From positions 1,364,001 through 1,428,000 of the forward strand of contig NZ_JAFBCX010000001.1 of assembly GCF_016907955.1 (NCBI RefSeq): a stretch of 64,000 nucleotides of DNA. The letters are read 5' to 3'. A program made the position numbers and the translations under genes. Positions 16,882-26,287 of the stretch are shown piece after piece. This stretch comes from Lentzea nigeriaca. Lineage in GTDB: Bacteria > Actinomycetota > Actinomycetes > Mycobacteriales > Pseudonocardiaceae. The notes under the pieces are model-generated. The model worked only from the letters and a program-made list of their open reading frames with translations. It did not search any database and had not been told where the DNA came from. Each line of letters starts with the position of its first letter. The first letter of the stretch is position 1.

Positions 16882-17438
16882 TCCGCGCGTACCGGCCCGC
16901 TGACCTGGACGCGCTCTACGACATCTGCCTCGACACCGGCAACGGTGGCCTGGGCGCGCGGCACCTGTTCGACGACCCGCGCCTGCTCGGGCACGCCTAC
17001 GTCGGTCCCTACGTGGCGTTCGAGCCCGACCTGGCGTTCGTCGTGGAAAACGACGAAGGTGTCTGCGGGTATGCGATCGCGGCCGCCGACAGCGTGGCGT
17101 TCGAAGAGCGCTGCGACCGCGACTGGTGGCCTGACCTGCGTGTTCGTTACCCGCTGACGGCGAACGCCAACCGGGTCGTGCAGAACATCCACCACCCGGC
17201 GCGCGTCGATCCGGTCCTGACGCTCGACTATCCGGCGCACATGCACGCCAACCTCCTGCCACGGGCGAAGGGCAAGGGGGTGGGCGGCAAGCTAGTTCGC
17301 GCCGTGCTCGAACGCCTTGAGAAGGGCGTTCATGTGCACGTGCGGCATCACAACACACACGCGATCGGCTTCTGGGAGCACCTCGGGTTCCGCGTGATCG
17401 ACTCGGCCGACAAGCTCGTCCTGGGACTGCGCCTCTAA
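16878..17438 (+). CDS. GNAT-family acetyltransferase
   Basis: 186 residues. The N-terminus IRAYRPADLDALYDICL is the usual first strand and helix of GNAT enzymes. The acetyl-CoA loop is LLPRAKGKGVGGKLV (R/Q-x-x-G-x-G/A type) and the last strand follows AIGFWEHLGFRVI. The GTG start at 16878 overlaps the fxsA stop. The length and the DDPRLLGHAYVGPYVAFEPD segment resemble N-acetyltransferases related to O-GlcNAcase C-terminal domains. The acceptor is unknown. The gene ends 4 bases inside the convergent WD40 gene. Confidence 0.88.
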   Translation: MIRAYRPADLDALYDICLDTGNGGLGARHLFDDPRLLGHAYVGPYVAFEPDLAFVVENDEGVCGYAIAAADSVAFEERCDRDWWPDLRVRYPLTANANRVVQNIHHPARVDPVLTLDYPAHMHANLLPRAKGKGVGGKLVRAVLERLEKGVHVHVRHHNTHAIGFWEHLGFRVIDSADKLVLGLRL

Positions 17439-18616
17439 CCCTGCTGCTTGCGGAACAGCCGGACCACGTTGTCCGCGCCGCCGGTGGCCAGCAGGCCGTC
17501 CGGCCCGGTGGCGATCGTGAACACCGATTCCGGCGCCCTGGGCAGCTCGGCGACGTGCTTGCCGTCCGGCACGCTCCACACCGAGGCACCGCCCTTGCCC
17601 GTGCTCATCACCAGGTGCTTGCCGTCGTGGGTGAACGCGGTCGCGTCGCCACCCGCCGGCGCGTCCTGCAAGGTGATGTCCTTGCCGTCCTTGAGATCAC
17701 GCAGCCGAGTCGGCACCTTGCGCTTGTCGGCGCCGATGACACCTCCGCTCACCACGAGGTAGGTGCCGCCACGGGACGCGTCGAGGTCGCACGACGAGTG
17801 CTCGGTGGTGACGATCGTGTCGCCGTAGCTCTTGGCCTTGGCGTCGTACCGGCGGATCTCCTTGCCGGTGCTGACCGCGAGCATGGTGTTGTCGAGGAAG
17901 ACGGCGCCGCACACGTCCTTGAGCGTGGCGACGGTCTTGCGGCTCCCGGCGTCGCGGATGTGCAGGACCTCGTCGCTGGACCAGATCGCGATGTACTCGC
18001 CGTCCGCGGAGTAGGACAACGCCTCGACCCAGTCGTCCGCTCCGGTGAACGTGTTCTTCACCGTCCAGGTGTCGGTGTCGACCGTGCGCATCTTGGTGTC
18101 CCAGCCGCCCACGGCGAGCCGGGAGCCGTCCGGGCTGAACGCGACGGCCTCGACGACGTCCTTGTCGACCTGGAACTCCTTGACCAGATCCCCCGACCGC
18201 GCGTCCCACACATGCACCTCGCCGCGGTAGTCACCGGCCGCGATCAGCTTCCCGTTGGGGGAGATCGACAAGCTCATGATCCTGCTGTCAGAGCCGGTCA
18301 GCACCGCTTGCTGCACCCACTCGACCCCCTTGGTGGCCGGCGGCGGCGCCTCTTCCGCGGTGACCGCGACGATCAACGGTGGAACTCCACCGACCACCAG
18401 CAGCGCCCCGCTCAGCAGGGCAACCCGCTTGGGTGACCGCCTGGGACCGCGCTCGGGATTGCCCCACGCCCACACGGCGAACCCCAGCGATCCCACCGCG
18501 GCCAGTGCGCCGACCACACTCGCGATCTTGTCGGCGGCGTCCAGCCCGGTCGCGAGCAGCCAGCTGACCGCGGTGCTCACCACCGCGACCACCACCAGGA
18601 CACCGATGAACCGCAT
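17435..18616 (-). CDS. Membrane-anchored WD40-repeat protein
   Basis: 393 residues. Three hydrophobic segments lie at the N-terminus (about residues 3-22, 32-50 and 66-86), followed by a predicted extracytoplasmic seven-bladed WD40 propeller (residues 100-390) with blades such as LIAAGDYRGEVHVWD and LLATGGADNVVRLF. The propeller is probably a protein-binding platform. No kinase or NTPase domain is fused, unlike many actinomycete WD40 proteins. It is convergent with the GNAT gene and separated by 97 bases from the SsgA-like gene. Confidence 0.87.
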   Translation of the reverse strand: MRFIGVLVVVAVVSTAVSWLLATGLDAADKIASVVGALAAVGSLGFAVWAWGNPERGPRRSPKRVALLSGALLVVGGVPPLIVAVTAEEAPPPATKGVEWVQQAVLTGSDSRIMSLSISPNGKLIAAGDYRGEVHVWDARSGDLVKEFQVDKDVVEAVAFSPDGSRLAVGGWDTKMRTVDTDTWTVKNTFTGADDWVEALSYSADGEYIAIWSSDEVLHIRDAGSRKTVATLKDVCGAVFLDNTMLAVSTGKEIRRYDAKAKSYGDTIVTTEHSSCDLDASRGGTYLVVSGGVIGADKRKVPTRLRDLKDGKDITLQDAPAGGDATAFTHDGKHLVMSTGKGGASVWSVPDGKHVAELPRAPESVFTIATGPDGLLATGGADNVVRLFRKQQG

Positions 18617-18713
18617 GCCGCCTCCCCTCCGACCTGATCTCGGAGGGTGGTGGAGAGTGGTTACGGCACACGGGATCTATCACCCGATGGCACTAGCTGG
18701 AGACCCGCGCGGG

Positions 18714-19109
18714 TCAGGCGAGCAGGTCCTTCAGCAGCAGCTCGAAGTCGACGACCTCCTGCCCGGCGGGCACGGCGGCGTAGGTCGAGTCGAGGAACCG
18801 GCTCAGCTCGTCGGCCGACAGGTGGAACACCGCGTGCGAGTCCTCGGTGAACAGCTCCAGCACCAGCACGTCCCCGTGGCCGGGCCGCAGCCGCACGTCC
18901 CCGATCCCCGCGGGCGACAGCAACCCGTCGGACAGCAGCTCACGGCCGACGACCCAGGTCGACTCCTGGTCTCGGGCCTGAAACCGCAGCGTGACGGCGT
19001 GCGGATCGTCTGAGCGATATTGAAGGTCGACGTTCATCGACTCGACAGTGCCGTCCGGCCGAATGAACTCAACGACGGTGACGGTCCCGATGCGCGTCTC
19101 GTTGAACAT
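18714..19109 (-). CDS. SsgA-family sporulation/cell-division regulator
   Basis: 131 residues with the SsgA-like fold. RFQARDQESTWVVGRELLSDGLLSPAGIGDVRLRP matches the family core and the C-terminal helix region is F-L-D-S-T-Y-A-A-V-P-A-G-Q-E. SALPs recruit FtsZ or control septation and cell-wall remodelling in sporulating actinomycetes. The sequence does not decide between SsgB and another paralogue. It stands alone, divergent from the LLM oxidoreductase with a 101-base gap. (The core motif spans about residues 43-80.). Confidence 0.87.
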   Translation of the reverse strand: MFNETRIGTVTVVEFIRPDGTVESMNVDLQYRSDDPHAVTLRFQARDQESTWVVGRELLSDGLLSPAGIGDVRLRPGHGDVLVLELFTEDSHAVFHLSADELSRFLDSTYAAVPAGQEVVDFELLLKDLLA

Positions 19110-19210
19110 CGCCGTTCCTCCTCCGCTCCGAGGGTGCTGCCATCCACACGGATGCCGTTCGGGATCGGTTCAACGCATTCTCGAACTGCTCGCTGGGTAC
19201 CTGAAGGCGC

Positions 19211-20170
19211 ATGACCGTCTACGGCATCCACGCGTCGCACGAGCAGATCCACCCCACCGGCCTGCTCACCGCCGTGCGCAGGGCCGAGGAAGCCGGCTTC
19301 GCCGCCGCGATGAGCTCCGACCACTTCTCACCGTGGAGTTCGCGCCAGGGCCATTCCGGGTTCGCCTGGTCCTGGCTCGGTGCCGCGCTGCAGGCGACGA
19401 CCCTGCCGTTCGGCGTGGTCACCGCCCCTGGTCAGCGCTACCACCCGGCGATCACCGCCCAGGCCATCGGCACTCTCGCGGCGATGTTCCCCGGCCGCTT
19501 CTGGGTCGCGCTCGGCACCGGTGAGGCCAGCAACGAGCACATCACCGGTGACGGCTGGCCGCGCAAGGACGTCCGCAACGCCCGGCTGCGCGAGTGCGTC
19601 GACGTGATCCGGGCGCTGCTCAACGGCGACGAGGTCAGTCACGACGGCCTGGTCCGCGTCGACCGCGCGAAACTCTGGACGCTCCCGACGCAGACACCGC
19701 TGCTGATCGGCGCCGCGGTGAGCCCGCAGACCGCCCGCTGGTGCGCAGAATGGGCAGACGGACTGATCACCGTCAACGCCCCGCCAGACCGGCTCCGCGA
19801 GGTGGCCGACGCCTACCGGGACGCGGGCGGCCGGGGCGAGCTGCACCTCCAGGTGCACCTGAGCTGGGCACCGGACGAGGACACCGCGCTCAAGATCGCG
19901 CACGAACAGTGGCGCACCAACGTGTTCCGTCCGCCGGTCTGCTGGGACCTCGAACTCGCCGAACACTTCGACGTCGTCGCCGAGCACGTCACGCCGGGGC
20001 AGGTCGCCGAGGTCGTCGACGTGTCGGCCGACCTCAAGTGGCACGTCGAGAAGCTGCACACCTACGCCTCACTTGGCTTCGAGCAGATCTACCTGCACCA
20101 CGTGGGCCAGGACCTGATCCCGTTCGTCGACGCGTTCGGCGAGCACGTGCTGCCGGAGGTGACGAGATGA
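19211..20170 (+). CDS. LLM-class flavin-dependent oxidoreductase (TIGR03885-like)
   Basis: 319 residues of the luciferase-like/F420-dependent fold: IHASHEQIHPTGLL at the start, SSDHFSPW, then GVVTAPGQRYHPAITAQ and LGTGEASNEHI, typical of F420-type N5,N10-methylene-H4MPT-reductase relatives. Its stop overlaps the start of a GH13 gene (ATGA). A dedicated LLM subfamily is known to sit beside trehalose-synthase-like genes, and this pair fits it. The cofactor (FMN or F420) and substrate cannot be determined from sequence. Confidence 0.87.
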   Translation: MTVYGIHASHEQIHPTGLLTAVRRAEEAGFAAAMSSDHFSPWSSRQGHSGFAWSWLGAALQATTLPFGVVTAPGQRYHPAITAQAIGTLAAMFPGRFWVALGTGEASNEHITGDGWPRKDVRNARLRECVDVIRALLNGDEVSHDGLVRVDRAKLWTLPTQTPLLIGAAVSPQTARWCAEWADGLITVNAPPDRLREVADAYRDAGGRGELHLQVHLSWAPDEDTALKIAHEQWRTNVFRPPVCWDLELAEHFDVVAEHVTPGQVAEVVDVSADLKWHVEKLHTYASLGFEQIYLHHVGQDLIPFVDAFGEHVLPEVTR

Positions 20171-21663
20171 TCCGCACGTCCGACGTCTGGTGGAAGAACG
20201 CCGTTCTGTACTGCCTCGACGTGGAAACGTTCTCCGACAAGGGTTTCCGCGGCTGCACCGAACGCATCGACCACCTCCACGCCATGGGCGTGACCTGCAT
20301 CTGGCTGATGCCCTTCTACCCGACCCCCGAACGCGACGACGGCTACGACATCACCGACTTCTACTCGGTGGATCCGCGGCTGGGCTCGCTGGGCGACTTC
20401 GTGGAGTTCGTCCGCTCCGCCCGCGACCGGGGCATGCGGGTGATCGCCGACCTCGTCGTCAACCACACCTCCGACCAGCACCCGTGGTTCCACGACCCGG
20501 CGAAGCGCGACTGGTACGTCTGGGCCGACGAACCGCAGACCGACGGCCCGCAGGGGATCACCTTCCCGGACAAGGAGAACAGCCTCTGGCAGTACTCCGA
20601 GGAGGTCGGCAGGTACTACCTGCACCGCTTCTACAAGCACCAGCCCGACCTCAACGTCTCGAACCCCGAGGTGCGCGACGAGATCGCCCGGATCATGGGC
20701 TTCTGGATGGAGCTCGGCCTGAGCGGCTTCCGCGTCGACGCCGTCCCGTTCCTGCTGGAGCACAACGACGCCACGGACGCCATGTCGCTGCCCAACCCCC
20801 ACGACTACCTGGCCGACCTGCGCGCGTTCCTGACCCGCCGCAACGGCGAGGCCGTGCTGCTCGGCGAGGTCAACCTGCCCTACAAGGACGCCATGGCCTA
20901 CTTCGGTCACGGCGTGGGCGACGAGCTGACGATGTGCTTCGACTTCGTCGGCATGCAGGCGATGTACCTCGCGCTGGCCCGCCAGTCCGCCGGCCCGCTG
21001 ATGAAGGCGCTGCAGGAACGCCCACAACCACCACGCGACGGCCATTGGGCGACGTTCGTGCGCAACCACGACGAGCTGACGCTCGACAAACTGCCGGAAG
21101 ACGAACGTCAGGAGGTCTTCGACGCCTTCGGCCCGTCACCGGAGCAGCAGCTCTACGGCCGCGGCCTGCGCCTTCGCCTGCCGACGATGCTCGCCGACGA
21201 CTACCGCCGCATCCGCATGGTCTACAGCCTGCTCTTCACCCTGCCCGGCACCCCCGTCCTGTTCTACGGCGAGGAGATCGGCCTGAACGAGGACCTCTCG
21301 CAGGAGGGCAGGCTCGCGGTGCGCGTTCCGATGGACTGGGAGGCGGTTGATCGGCAACGTCACGCGCCGGACTCGCTGCTGGGCTGGATGCGCCTGCTGA
21401 TCGAGCGCTACCGCGAGTGCCCCGAACTGGCGTGGGGCGACTGCCAGGTGCTCGACGTCGGCGACCCGTGCGTTCTCGCCCATCGCGCGGACTGCGACGG
21501 CGGCACGGTCATCGCCGTGCACAACTTCGCCGGCCGCGCGGTCCCGATCGAACTCCAGGTGGACGGCTCGCTGACCGATGTCCTGACCGGTGACGGCTGC
21601 GACGTGAAGCTGGAGCTGGGCCCGTACGACTGCCGGTGGTTCCGACTGGTTTCCGAGCGATGA
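20167..21663 (+). CDS. GH13 alpha-amylase-family, trehalose synthase-like
   Basis: 498 residues of a GH13 barrel. Conserved regions are VIADLVVNHTS (region I), GFRVDAVPF (nucleophile Asp), LLGEVNLPY (acid/base Glu) and FVRNHDEL (transition-state Asp), so all three catalytic carboxylates are present. The closest visible relatives are trehalose synthases, which interconvert maltose and trehalose, but this protein is shorter than the usual 550-600 residues and lacks a maltokinase domain. Translation is coupled to the upstream LLM oxidoreductase. A hydrolase or transglycosylase of similar fold cannot be excluded. Confidence 0.88.
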   Translation: MIRTSDVWWKNAVLYCLDVETFSDKGFRGCTERIDHLHAMGVTCIWLMPFYPTPERDDGYDITDFYSVDPRLGSLGDFVEFVRSARDRGMRVIADLVVNHTSDQHPWFHDPAKRDWYVWADEPQTDGPQGITFPDKENSLWQYSEEVGRYYLHRFYKHQPDLNVSNPEVRDEIARIMGFWMELGLSGFRVDAVPFLLEHNDATDAMSLPNPHDYLADLRAFLTRRNGEAVLLGEVNLPYKDAMAYFGHGVGDELTMCFDFVGMQAMYLALARQSAGPLMKALQERPQPPRDGHWATFVRNHDELTLDKLPEDERQEVFDAFGPSPEQQLYGRGLRLRLPTMLADDYRRIRMVYSLLFTLPGTPVLFYGEEIGLNEDLSQEGRLAVRVPMDWEAVDRQRHAPDSLLGWMRLLIERYRECPELAWGDCQVLDVGDPCVLAHRADCDGGTVIAVHNFAGRAVPIELQVDGSLTDVLTGDGCDVKLELGPYDCRWFRLVSER

Positions 21664-21698
21664 CGTAGCGAATTCGCGGGCGTGTGCGACTAACGAGC

Positions 21699-24600
21699 AT
21701 GCCGGTGCCCGACACGCCCACCTCGGACGACGAACTCGGCTTCGACCGGTTCGCCATCCCGCTGGCCAGGACCATCGCCGCCACCGACCGCTCCACCACG
21801 CCGTGGACCATCGGCGTCTACGGCGAGTGGGGCAGCGGCAAGACCACGTTCCTGAAGCTGGTCGAGAAGGCACTGGAACCGTCGGGTGTGCGGCCCATCT
21901 GGTTCAACGCCTGGAAGTACGCCCGCGACGACAACCTGTGGGCCGCCCTGATCGAGAAGATCGTGCGCGACGCCCGCAGATCGGTTCGCTGGTACCGGGT
22001 TCCTGACGTGCGCCTGCGGATCTGGCTGCGGTCGATCGACTTCGGCGCGGGCTTGTGGGAGCTCTTCCGCAAGCTCCTCGCCGTCGGCTTCAAGATCGCG
22101 ATGCTCACGGTGCTGATCCTGATGGCGATCAGTCTGGTCCCGGTTGCCGGCAACCCGGTGACCGGATGGCTGGCCGACAGCTCGCTGCTCGCCGAGCCCT
22201 GGTCTCGCGCGCTGGTCGGGGTGATCGCCGCGCTCGGCACGAAACCGGAGGCACTGCTGAAGCTGTTCGACGTGAAGCTCGGTGCCGACCTCGGTGCGTT
22301 CCGCCGCCGCCAGCTACACCGTTCGCAGACGGCGCTGCTCGACGACTTCACCGCCGAGTTCCAGGGCGTGCTGGCCGTCGTCTACCGGAAGAAGCCCCTC
22401 GTCGTGATCATCGACGACCTCGACCGCTGCCTGCCGGAGCAGACGCTGCAGATCATCGAGACCGTCAAGCTCTTTCTCGACGAACCCGGCTGCGTCTTCC
22501 TGCTTGCGGTGGACAGGGACGTCATCGAGCACGCGATCCGGGTCAAGTACAAGGACCTGCCCTCGGTGGGCGAACTCGGGGAGACGTTCTTCGAGAAGAT
22601 CGTCCAGCTGCCGTACTCGCTGCCACCGCCCGCAGATGGACGCGTCGAGTCGTACATCCGCAGCATTTCGTCGGACCCCGACGTGCTGTCCTGCCTGCCG
22701 ATCCTGCGAGGCACGCCGCCCTACAACCCCAGACGGATCAAACGGAGTGTGCAGGCGTTCACGCTGTTGAAGGAACTGTTCGCGGCGGACCAGGAGCCCG
22801 TACCGCCGGTGCTCGCCAAGCTCGTCGTGCTCCAGGCTCAGTTCCGGCAGGTCTACCGGGCCGCGGTGAACGATCACTCACTGCTGGCTCGGCTGGAACA
22901 GGCATACCGGCAGCCGGACGGGAATGTCGACGGCGCGCTGAGCGCCCAGATCGATAGGTTCTCCACCTTGTATCCGGGCCTGGCATCGCTCTTCAACGTC
23001 CGGTTGGGCGATCGGGACACCTTCTCAGCGGTGGCTGTCGAGACCTACCTGTCGATCGTCGACACCGTGACCGCGACCGACGAACCGAGTCCACCGGTCC
23101 AGCGCACTGCCTTGGTCATCTGCATGCGCCGGGACTGGGACTGGGGCGAGCAAATCGCGAACGTGGTGCGCAGCACGGGACGACACGTCGTCGTGACCAC
23201 CCCTGGGTACAACAGGGACGCGAGCTATGAACTCTCGATCATCGTGTGGTCCACCGCATCCGCCGAGGCGCTGTCCGCTGAGCGCGTTGTGACGGCAGCC
23301 ACCATGAGCGGGGAACCGTTGGTAGTGGTGAAGGTGGACGGAGGCGAGCCGCCAGCGGAACTGGCCCGGCGTGGCTACCTGGACGTGGCAGGTCTGACGC
23401 CGACCGAAATGCGGGACGCGGTGCTGTCGCGCATTCCTTACGTGCCGCTCGGTTGGGGAGAATCTGGACCTCAGACGATCACCAATCTTCCGATGGTCCC
23501 AGGCGGCCTCGTACCGCGCGACGAGTTGCTCAACGGAGTTACAGCACCGATCACGGCGCTTGTCGGCATGCCGGGCAGCGGCAAGACCACGCTCGCACTG
23601 CAGTACGCCAGAAGCCGTCTTGCCGACTTCCGTGTCGTGTGGCTCATCCGAGCCGCTACCCGCCACGAGGACATCGCAGCGCTCGCCAAGCGACTCTCCG
23701 TCACCCCGGATCGCGCGATCGGCCAGCTCGCGTTGACGGGCCGGTACCTGCTGATCTATGACGGCTTCGGTGCCAACGCCATTGCGGCCATTCGGCACCC
23801 GGCCGACAACGGCATGATCATCGTCACTTCCCGCGACAGGGTTTGGGACGTCCACGCCGCGATGGTCGAGGTCGGGCCGTTCTCCAGAGCGGAATCGGTG
23901 GCGTTCCTCGGCGTGCCGGAAGCGGACGTACTCGCAGAGGCGCTCGGCGACCTGCCGTTGGCGCTCGCATGCGCCAAGGAGGACCTGTTCGGTTCTGGCC
24001 GGTCAGTCGACGACTACCTGCGCGCGCTCGCCGAGCAGGGGACCGCCGTCGTGCGGTACGACAACCTTTCGCTGTCGGCAGCCCTGTCAGACGCGTTCGA
24101 GCGCCTGGCAGAGATCGGCAGCAGATCACTCGCGGTTCTGCAGGCGATGGCGATGCTGGGTTCACCGCCGATTCCGCGCGAACTGGTCATGAGCATGGTT
24201 CGTGGCAAGGAGATGGAGTTCGATCGAGCTGTCACCGGTCTGGTGCGCATGTCACTGGTCGAGCTCGTGTCCGGTGACTTCGACGTGAATCCGGTGGTGC
24301 GGAGGTTCGCGCTGGAGTCACCGGAGGCGTTGAGGTACCTCAAGCCGGTGAATGAGCTGCCGGTGTCCGTGGACCAGCAACAGCTCGAACGCCTGCAGCC
24401 TCATTGGGAGGCGCTGGTCGCGCACGCACCTCCAGCGGTGGCTGCGGAACTGCTGCTCAGAATTGGACACGGCTGGCTCGCCGCGGGCTCCTGGGTGAAG
24501 GCGCGGGTGTGCGCCGAGAAGGCGCTGGAACTGGACCGGGACAACGCGGAGGTGGGCGAGTTGCGCGCCCTGGCGACTGGCTTCACGGTCCTGTTGCTGG

Positions 24601-25205
24601 GCTACCCGAGCGACGAGATGACCGCCTTCGCGAAGGTTCTGCGGGCGGGCTTCGGCAAAGAGCCTTTCGAGGTGGTCGGCGCGGATCCGATCAAGTACTT
24701 GATTACTTCGGTCATTCCGGTGGATTGCGTTGTGGCGATCGATGACGGAGCGCCGACGATGATGGTGAAGGAACATGCCTCTGTTGCGAGGTCGATAGGT
24801 GTACGGCACGCCGTGGCAGCAGGTCTCCACGAGGTGCCGTCGTTGGGTCTCCTGGCTGATGACTTCCCCAATGCGCCGACCGTTCGCGTGGATTCCGGCG
24901 AAAAGGTTCTCGAGCTGGCCGACCTCATCCAGCAACAGGTACGCGAGCCGTGGATCGAGGATGATCCAACTGAGTGCACGCAGTTTCGCGCGGTGCTCAT
25001 GGCGTGCGAAGGCCAGACTCTTCAGTCCGTGAACATCAGCTTCGGGTTCTGGAAGGGAAGTGCGTCGGTGCTGGGCATGTTCACAGGGACTAGCAGCGGT
25101 ACGACCATCGTGCTGTTCGAGGTGAGCAAACCTGTGTCGATCATGGCGGGCTCCAGGTTCGGTAGCACGCTCGGACGCGGGGTGGTGACCCGGATCGTCA
25201 AGTGA
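21699..25205 (+). CDS. KAP NTPase - TIR-like - NB-ARC - degenerate EF-Tu fusion
   Basis: A 1168-residue composite. A KAP-family NTPase comes first: Walker A GEWGSGKTT (42-50), hydrophobic insert FKIAMLTVLILMAISLV (about 131-147), Walker B LVVIIDDLDRC (234-244). A TIR-like segment (about 468-580) follows but has no clear catalytic Glu. An NB-ARC-like ATPase has Walker A VGMPGSGKTT (622-631), YLLIYDGFG and GDLPLALA. The last 208 residues (about 961-1168) match EF-Tu: ADPIKYLIT, DGAPTMMVKEHASVARSIGV and, for domain III, SRFGSTLGRGVVTRIVK. P-loop, DxPG and NKxD motifs are lost and domain II is missing. The start may instead be GTG 21684. Lone gene; a surveillance or defence role is inferred. Confidence 0.85.
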   Translation: MPVPDTPTSDDELGFDRFAIPLARTIAATDRSTTPWTIGVYGEWGSGKTTFLKLVEKALEPSGVRPIWFNAWKYARDDNLWAALIEKIVRDARRSVRWYRVPDVRLRIWLRSIDFGAGLWELFRKLLAVGFKIAMLTVLILMAISLVPVAGNPVTGWLADSSLLAEPWSRALVGVIAALGTKPEALLKLFDVKLGADLGAFRRRQLHRSQTALLDDFTAEFQGVLAVVYRKKPLVVIIDDLDRCLPEQTLQIIETVKLFLDEPGCVFLLAVDRDVIEHAIRVKYKDLPSVGELGETFFEKIVQLPYSLPPPADGRVESYIRSISSDPDVLSCLPILRGTPPYNPRRIKRSVQAFTLLKELFAADQEPVPPVLAKLVVLQAQFRQVYRAAVNDHSLLARLEQAYRQPDGNVDGALSAQIDRFSTLYPGLASLFNVRLGDRDTFSAVAVETYLSIVDTVTATDEPSPPVQRTALVICMRRDWDWGEQIANVVRSTGRHVVVTTPGYNRDASYELSIIVWSTASAEALSAERVVTAATMSGEPLVVVKVDGGEPPAELARRGYLDVAGLTPTEMRDAVLSRIPYVPLGWGESGPQTITNLPMVPGGLVPRDELLNGVTAPITALVGMPGSGKTTLALQYARSRLADFRVVWLIRAATRHEDIAALAKRLSVTPDRAIGQLALTGRYLLIYDGFGANAIAAIRHPADNGMIIVTSRDRVWDVHAAMVEVGPFSRAESVAFLGVPEADVLAEALGDLPLALACAKEDLFGSGRSVDDYLRALAEQGTAVVRYDNLSLSAALSDAFERLAEIGSRSLAVLQAMAMLGSPPIPRELVMSMVRGKEMEFDRAVTGLVRMSLVELVSGDFDVNPVVRRFALESPEALRYLKPVNELPVSVDQQQLERLQPHWEALVAHAPPAVAAELLLRIGHGWLAAGSWVKARVCAEKALELDRDNAEVGELRALATGFTVLLLGYPSDEMTAFAKVLRAGFGKEPFEVVGADPIKYLITSVIPVDCVVAIDDGAPTMMVKEHASVARSIGVRHAVAAGLHEVPSLGLLADDFPNAPTVRVDSGEKVLELADLIQQQVREPWIEDDPTECTQFRAVLMACEGQTLQSVNISFGFWKGSASVLGMFTGTSSGTTIVLFEVSKPVSIMAGSRFGSTLGRGVVTRIVK

Positions 25206-25275
25206 TGCTTGCGGGATCTTAGCGGTTCACGTGAAGATATTGTCGAGACAGCGTCGTCGACCGAAGGATTTTCAG

Positions 25276-26286
25276 GTGAGCGCGTACGGACTGCACCGCG
25301 TCCTCGAGCCCGCGGGTGTGCTGCCCCAGCAGGCGTGGCGGCTGGACGCGGACCCCGTCCCCGCGGCCGACGAGGTGATCGTCGCCGTCGAGCGGCTCAA
25401 CCTGGACGCGGCGTCGTTCCGGCAGCTCAGGGAGCAGCACGGCAGCGGCGCGGCGGTCCGGCAGGCGGTGCTCGACATCGTGGCCGAGCGCGGCAAGATG
25501 CAGAACCCGGTCACCGGCTCGGGCGGCATGCTGCTCGGCACGGTGCTCGAGGTCGGGCCGGAGTCGCCGCTGGGCCTCAAGGCGGGCGACCGGATCGCCA
25601 CGCTGGTCAGCCTCACGCTCACGCCGTTGAAGATCAACGACGGCCTGCAGGACTGGGACGGCGAGGACGAGCAGGTGCCGTGCAGGGGGACAGCGGTGCT
25701 GTTCGGGCGGTCCATCGCGGCCGTGTTGCCCGATGACATGTCCAACGAGCTGGCGCTGTCCGTCCTCGACGTGTGTGGTGCACCGGCGCTCACCGACCGG
25801 GTCGTGCGGAGGCACCCCGGTGGATCCGTGCTGGTGCTCGGTGGTGGCGGCAAGTCCGGTTCGCTCTCTCTTGCGGCCGCGCGTCAGGCCGGTGCGTCGC
25901 GTCTGGTCGCGCTCGTGCCGACCGAGAAGGAAGCCGACCAGGTGCGCAAGTCGGGGTTGGCGGACGAGGTCGTGATCGCCGACGCGCGCAACCCGGTGGC
26001 CGTTGCCGAGGCGGTCGGCAAGCAGGTCGATGTCACGGTCGTGTGTGTGGACGTGCCGGGGTGCGAGCACGGTGCCATCCTCGCGACCGGGGACGGCGGC
26101 ACCGTGATCTTCTTCTCGATGGCGACCTCGTTCAGTGCCGCCGCTTTGGGAGCGGAGGGTCTGGCGGCCGACGTGGAGATGCTGGTCGGCAACGGCTATG
26201 TGCCCGGTCACGCCGCGTTCGCGTTGGACCTGGTCCGGACCCAGCCGGGTGTGCGGGCGCTGTTCGAGCAACGGCAGACTGCGTGA
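25276..26286 (+). CDS. kdd: L-erythro-3,5-diaminohexanoate dehydrogenase
   Basis: 336 residues, similar in length to known Kdd enzymes, which oxidise 3,5-diaminohexanoate to 3-keto-5-aminohexanoate with NAD+ and release ammonia. Characteristic segments are YGLHRVLEPAGVLPQQAWRL at the start, GRGKMQNPVTGSGGMLLG-like sequence in the middle and VLVLGGGGKSGSLSLAAA as dinucleotide loop. The GTG at 25276 is chosen because AAGGA lies 7 bases upstream; the open frame extends 45 bases further without homologous sequence. It opens a tightly packed plus-strand operon with an amidohydrolase, kamD, kamE and kal. Confidence 0.88.
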   Translation: MSAYGLHRVLEPAGVLPQQAWRLDADPVPAADEVIVAVERLNLDAASFRQLREQHGSGAAVRQAVLDIVAERGKMQNPVTGSGGMLLGTVLEVGPESPLGLKAGDRIATLVSLTLTPLKINDGLQDWDGEDEQVPCRGTAVLFGRSIAAVLPDDMSNELALSVLDVCGAPALTDRVVRRHPGGSVLVLGGGGKSGSLSLAAARQAGASRLVALVPTEKEADQVRKSGLADEVVIADARNPVAVAEAVGKQVDVTVVCVDVPGCEHGAILATGDGGTVIFFSMATSFSAAALGAEGLAADVEMLVGNGYVPGHAAFALDLVRTQPGVRALFEQRQTA

Positions 26287-26287
26287 C

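Noticed and set aside
15355-17589. 744-residue minus-strand frame covering part of kamA and two plus-strand genes
   Set aside because: It repeats the region of kamA in another frame and has only Arg/Pro-rich sequence.
21684-25205. The C-terminal EF-Tu-like part as a functional translation factor
   Set aside because: The P-loop, DxPG and NKxD motifs and the whole of domain II are missing, so GTP-dependent tRNA delivery is not possible.
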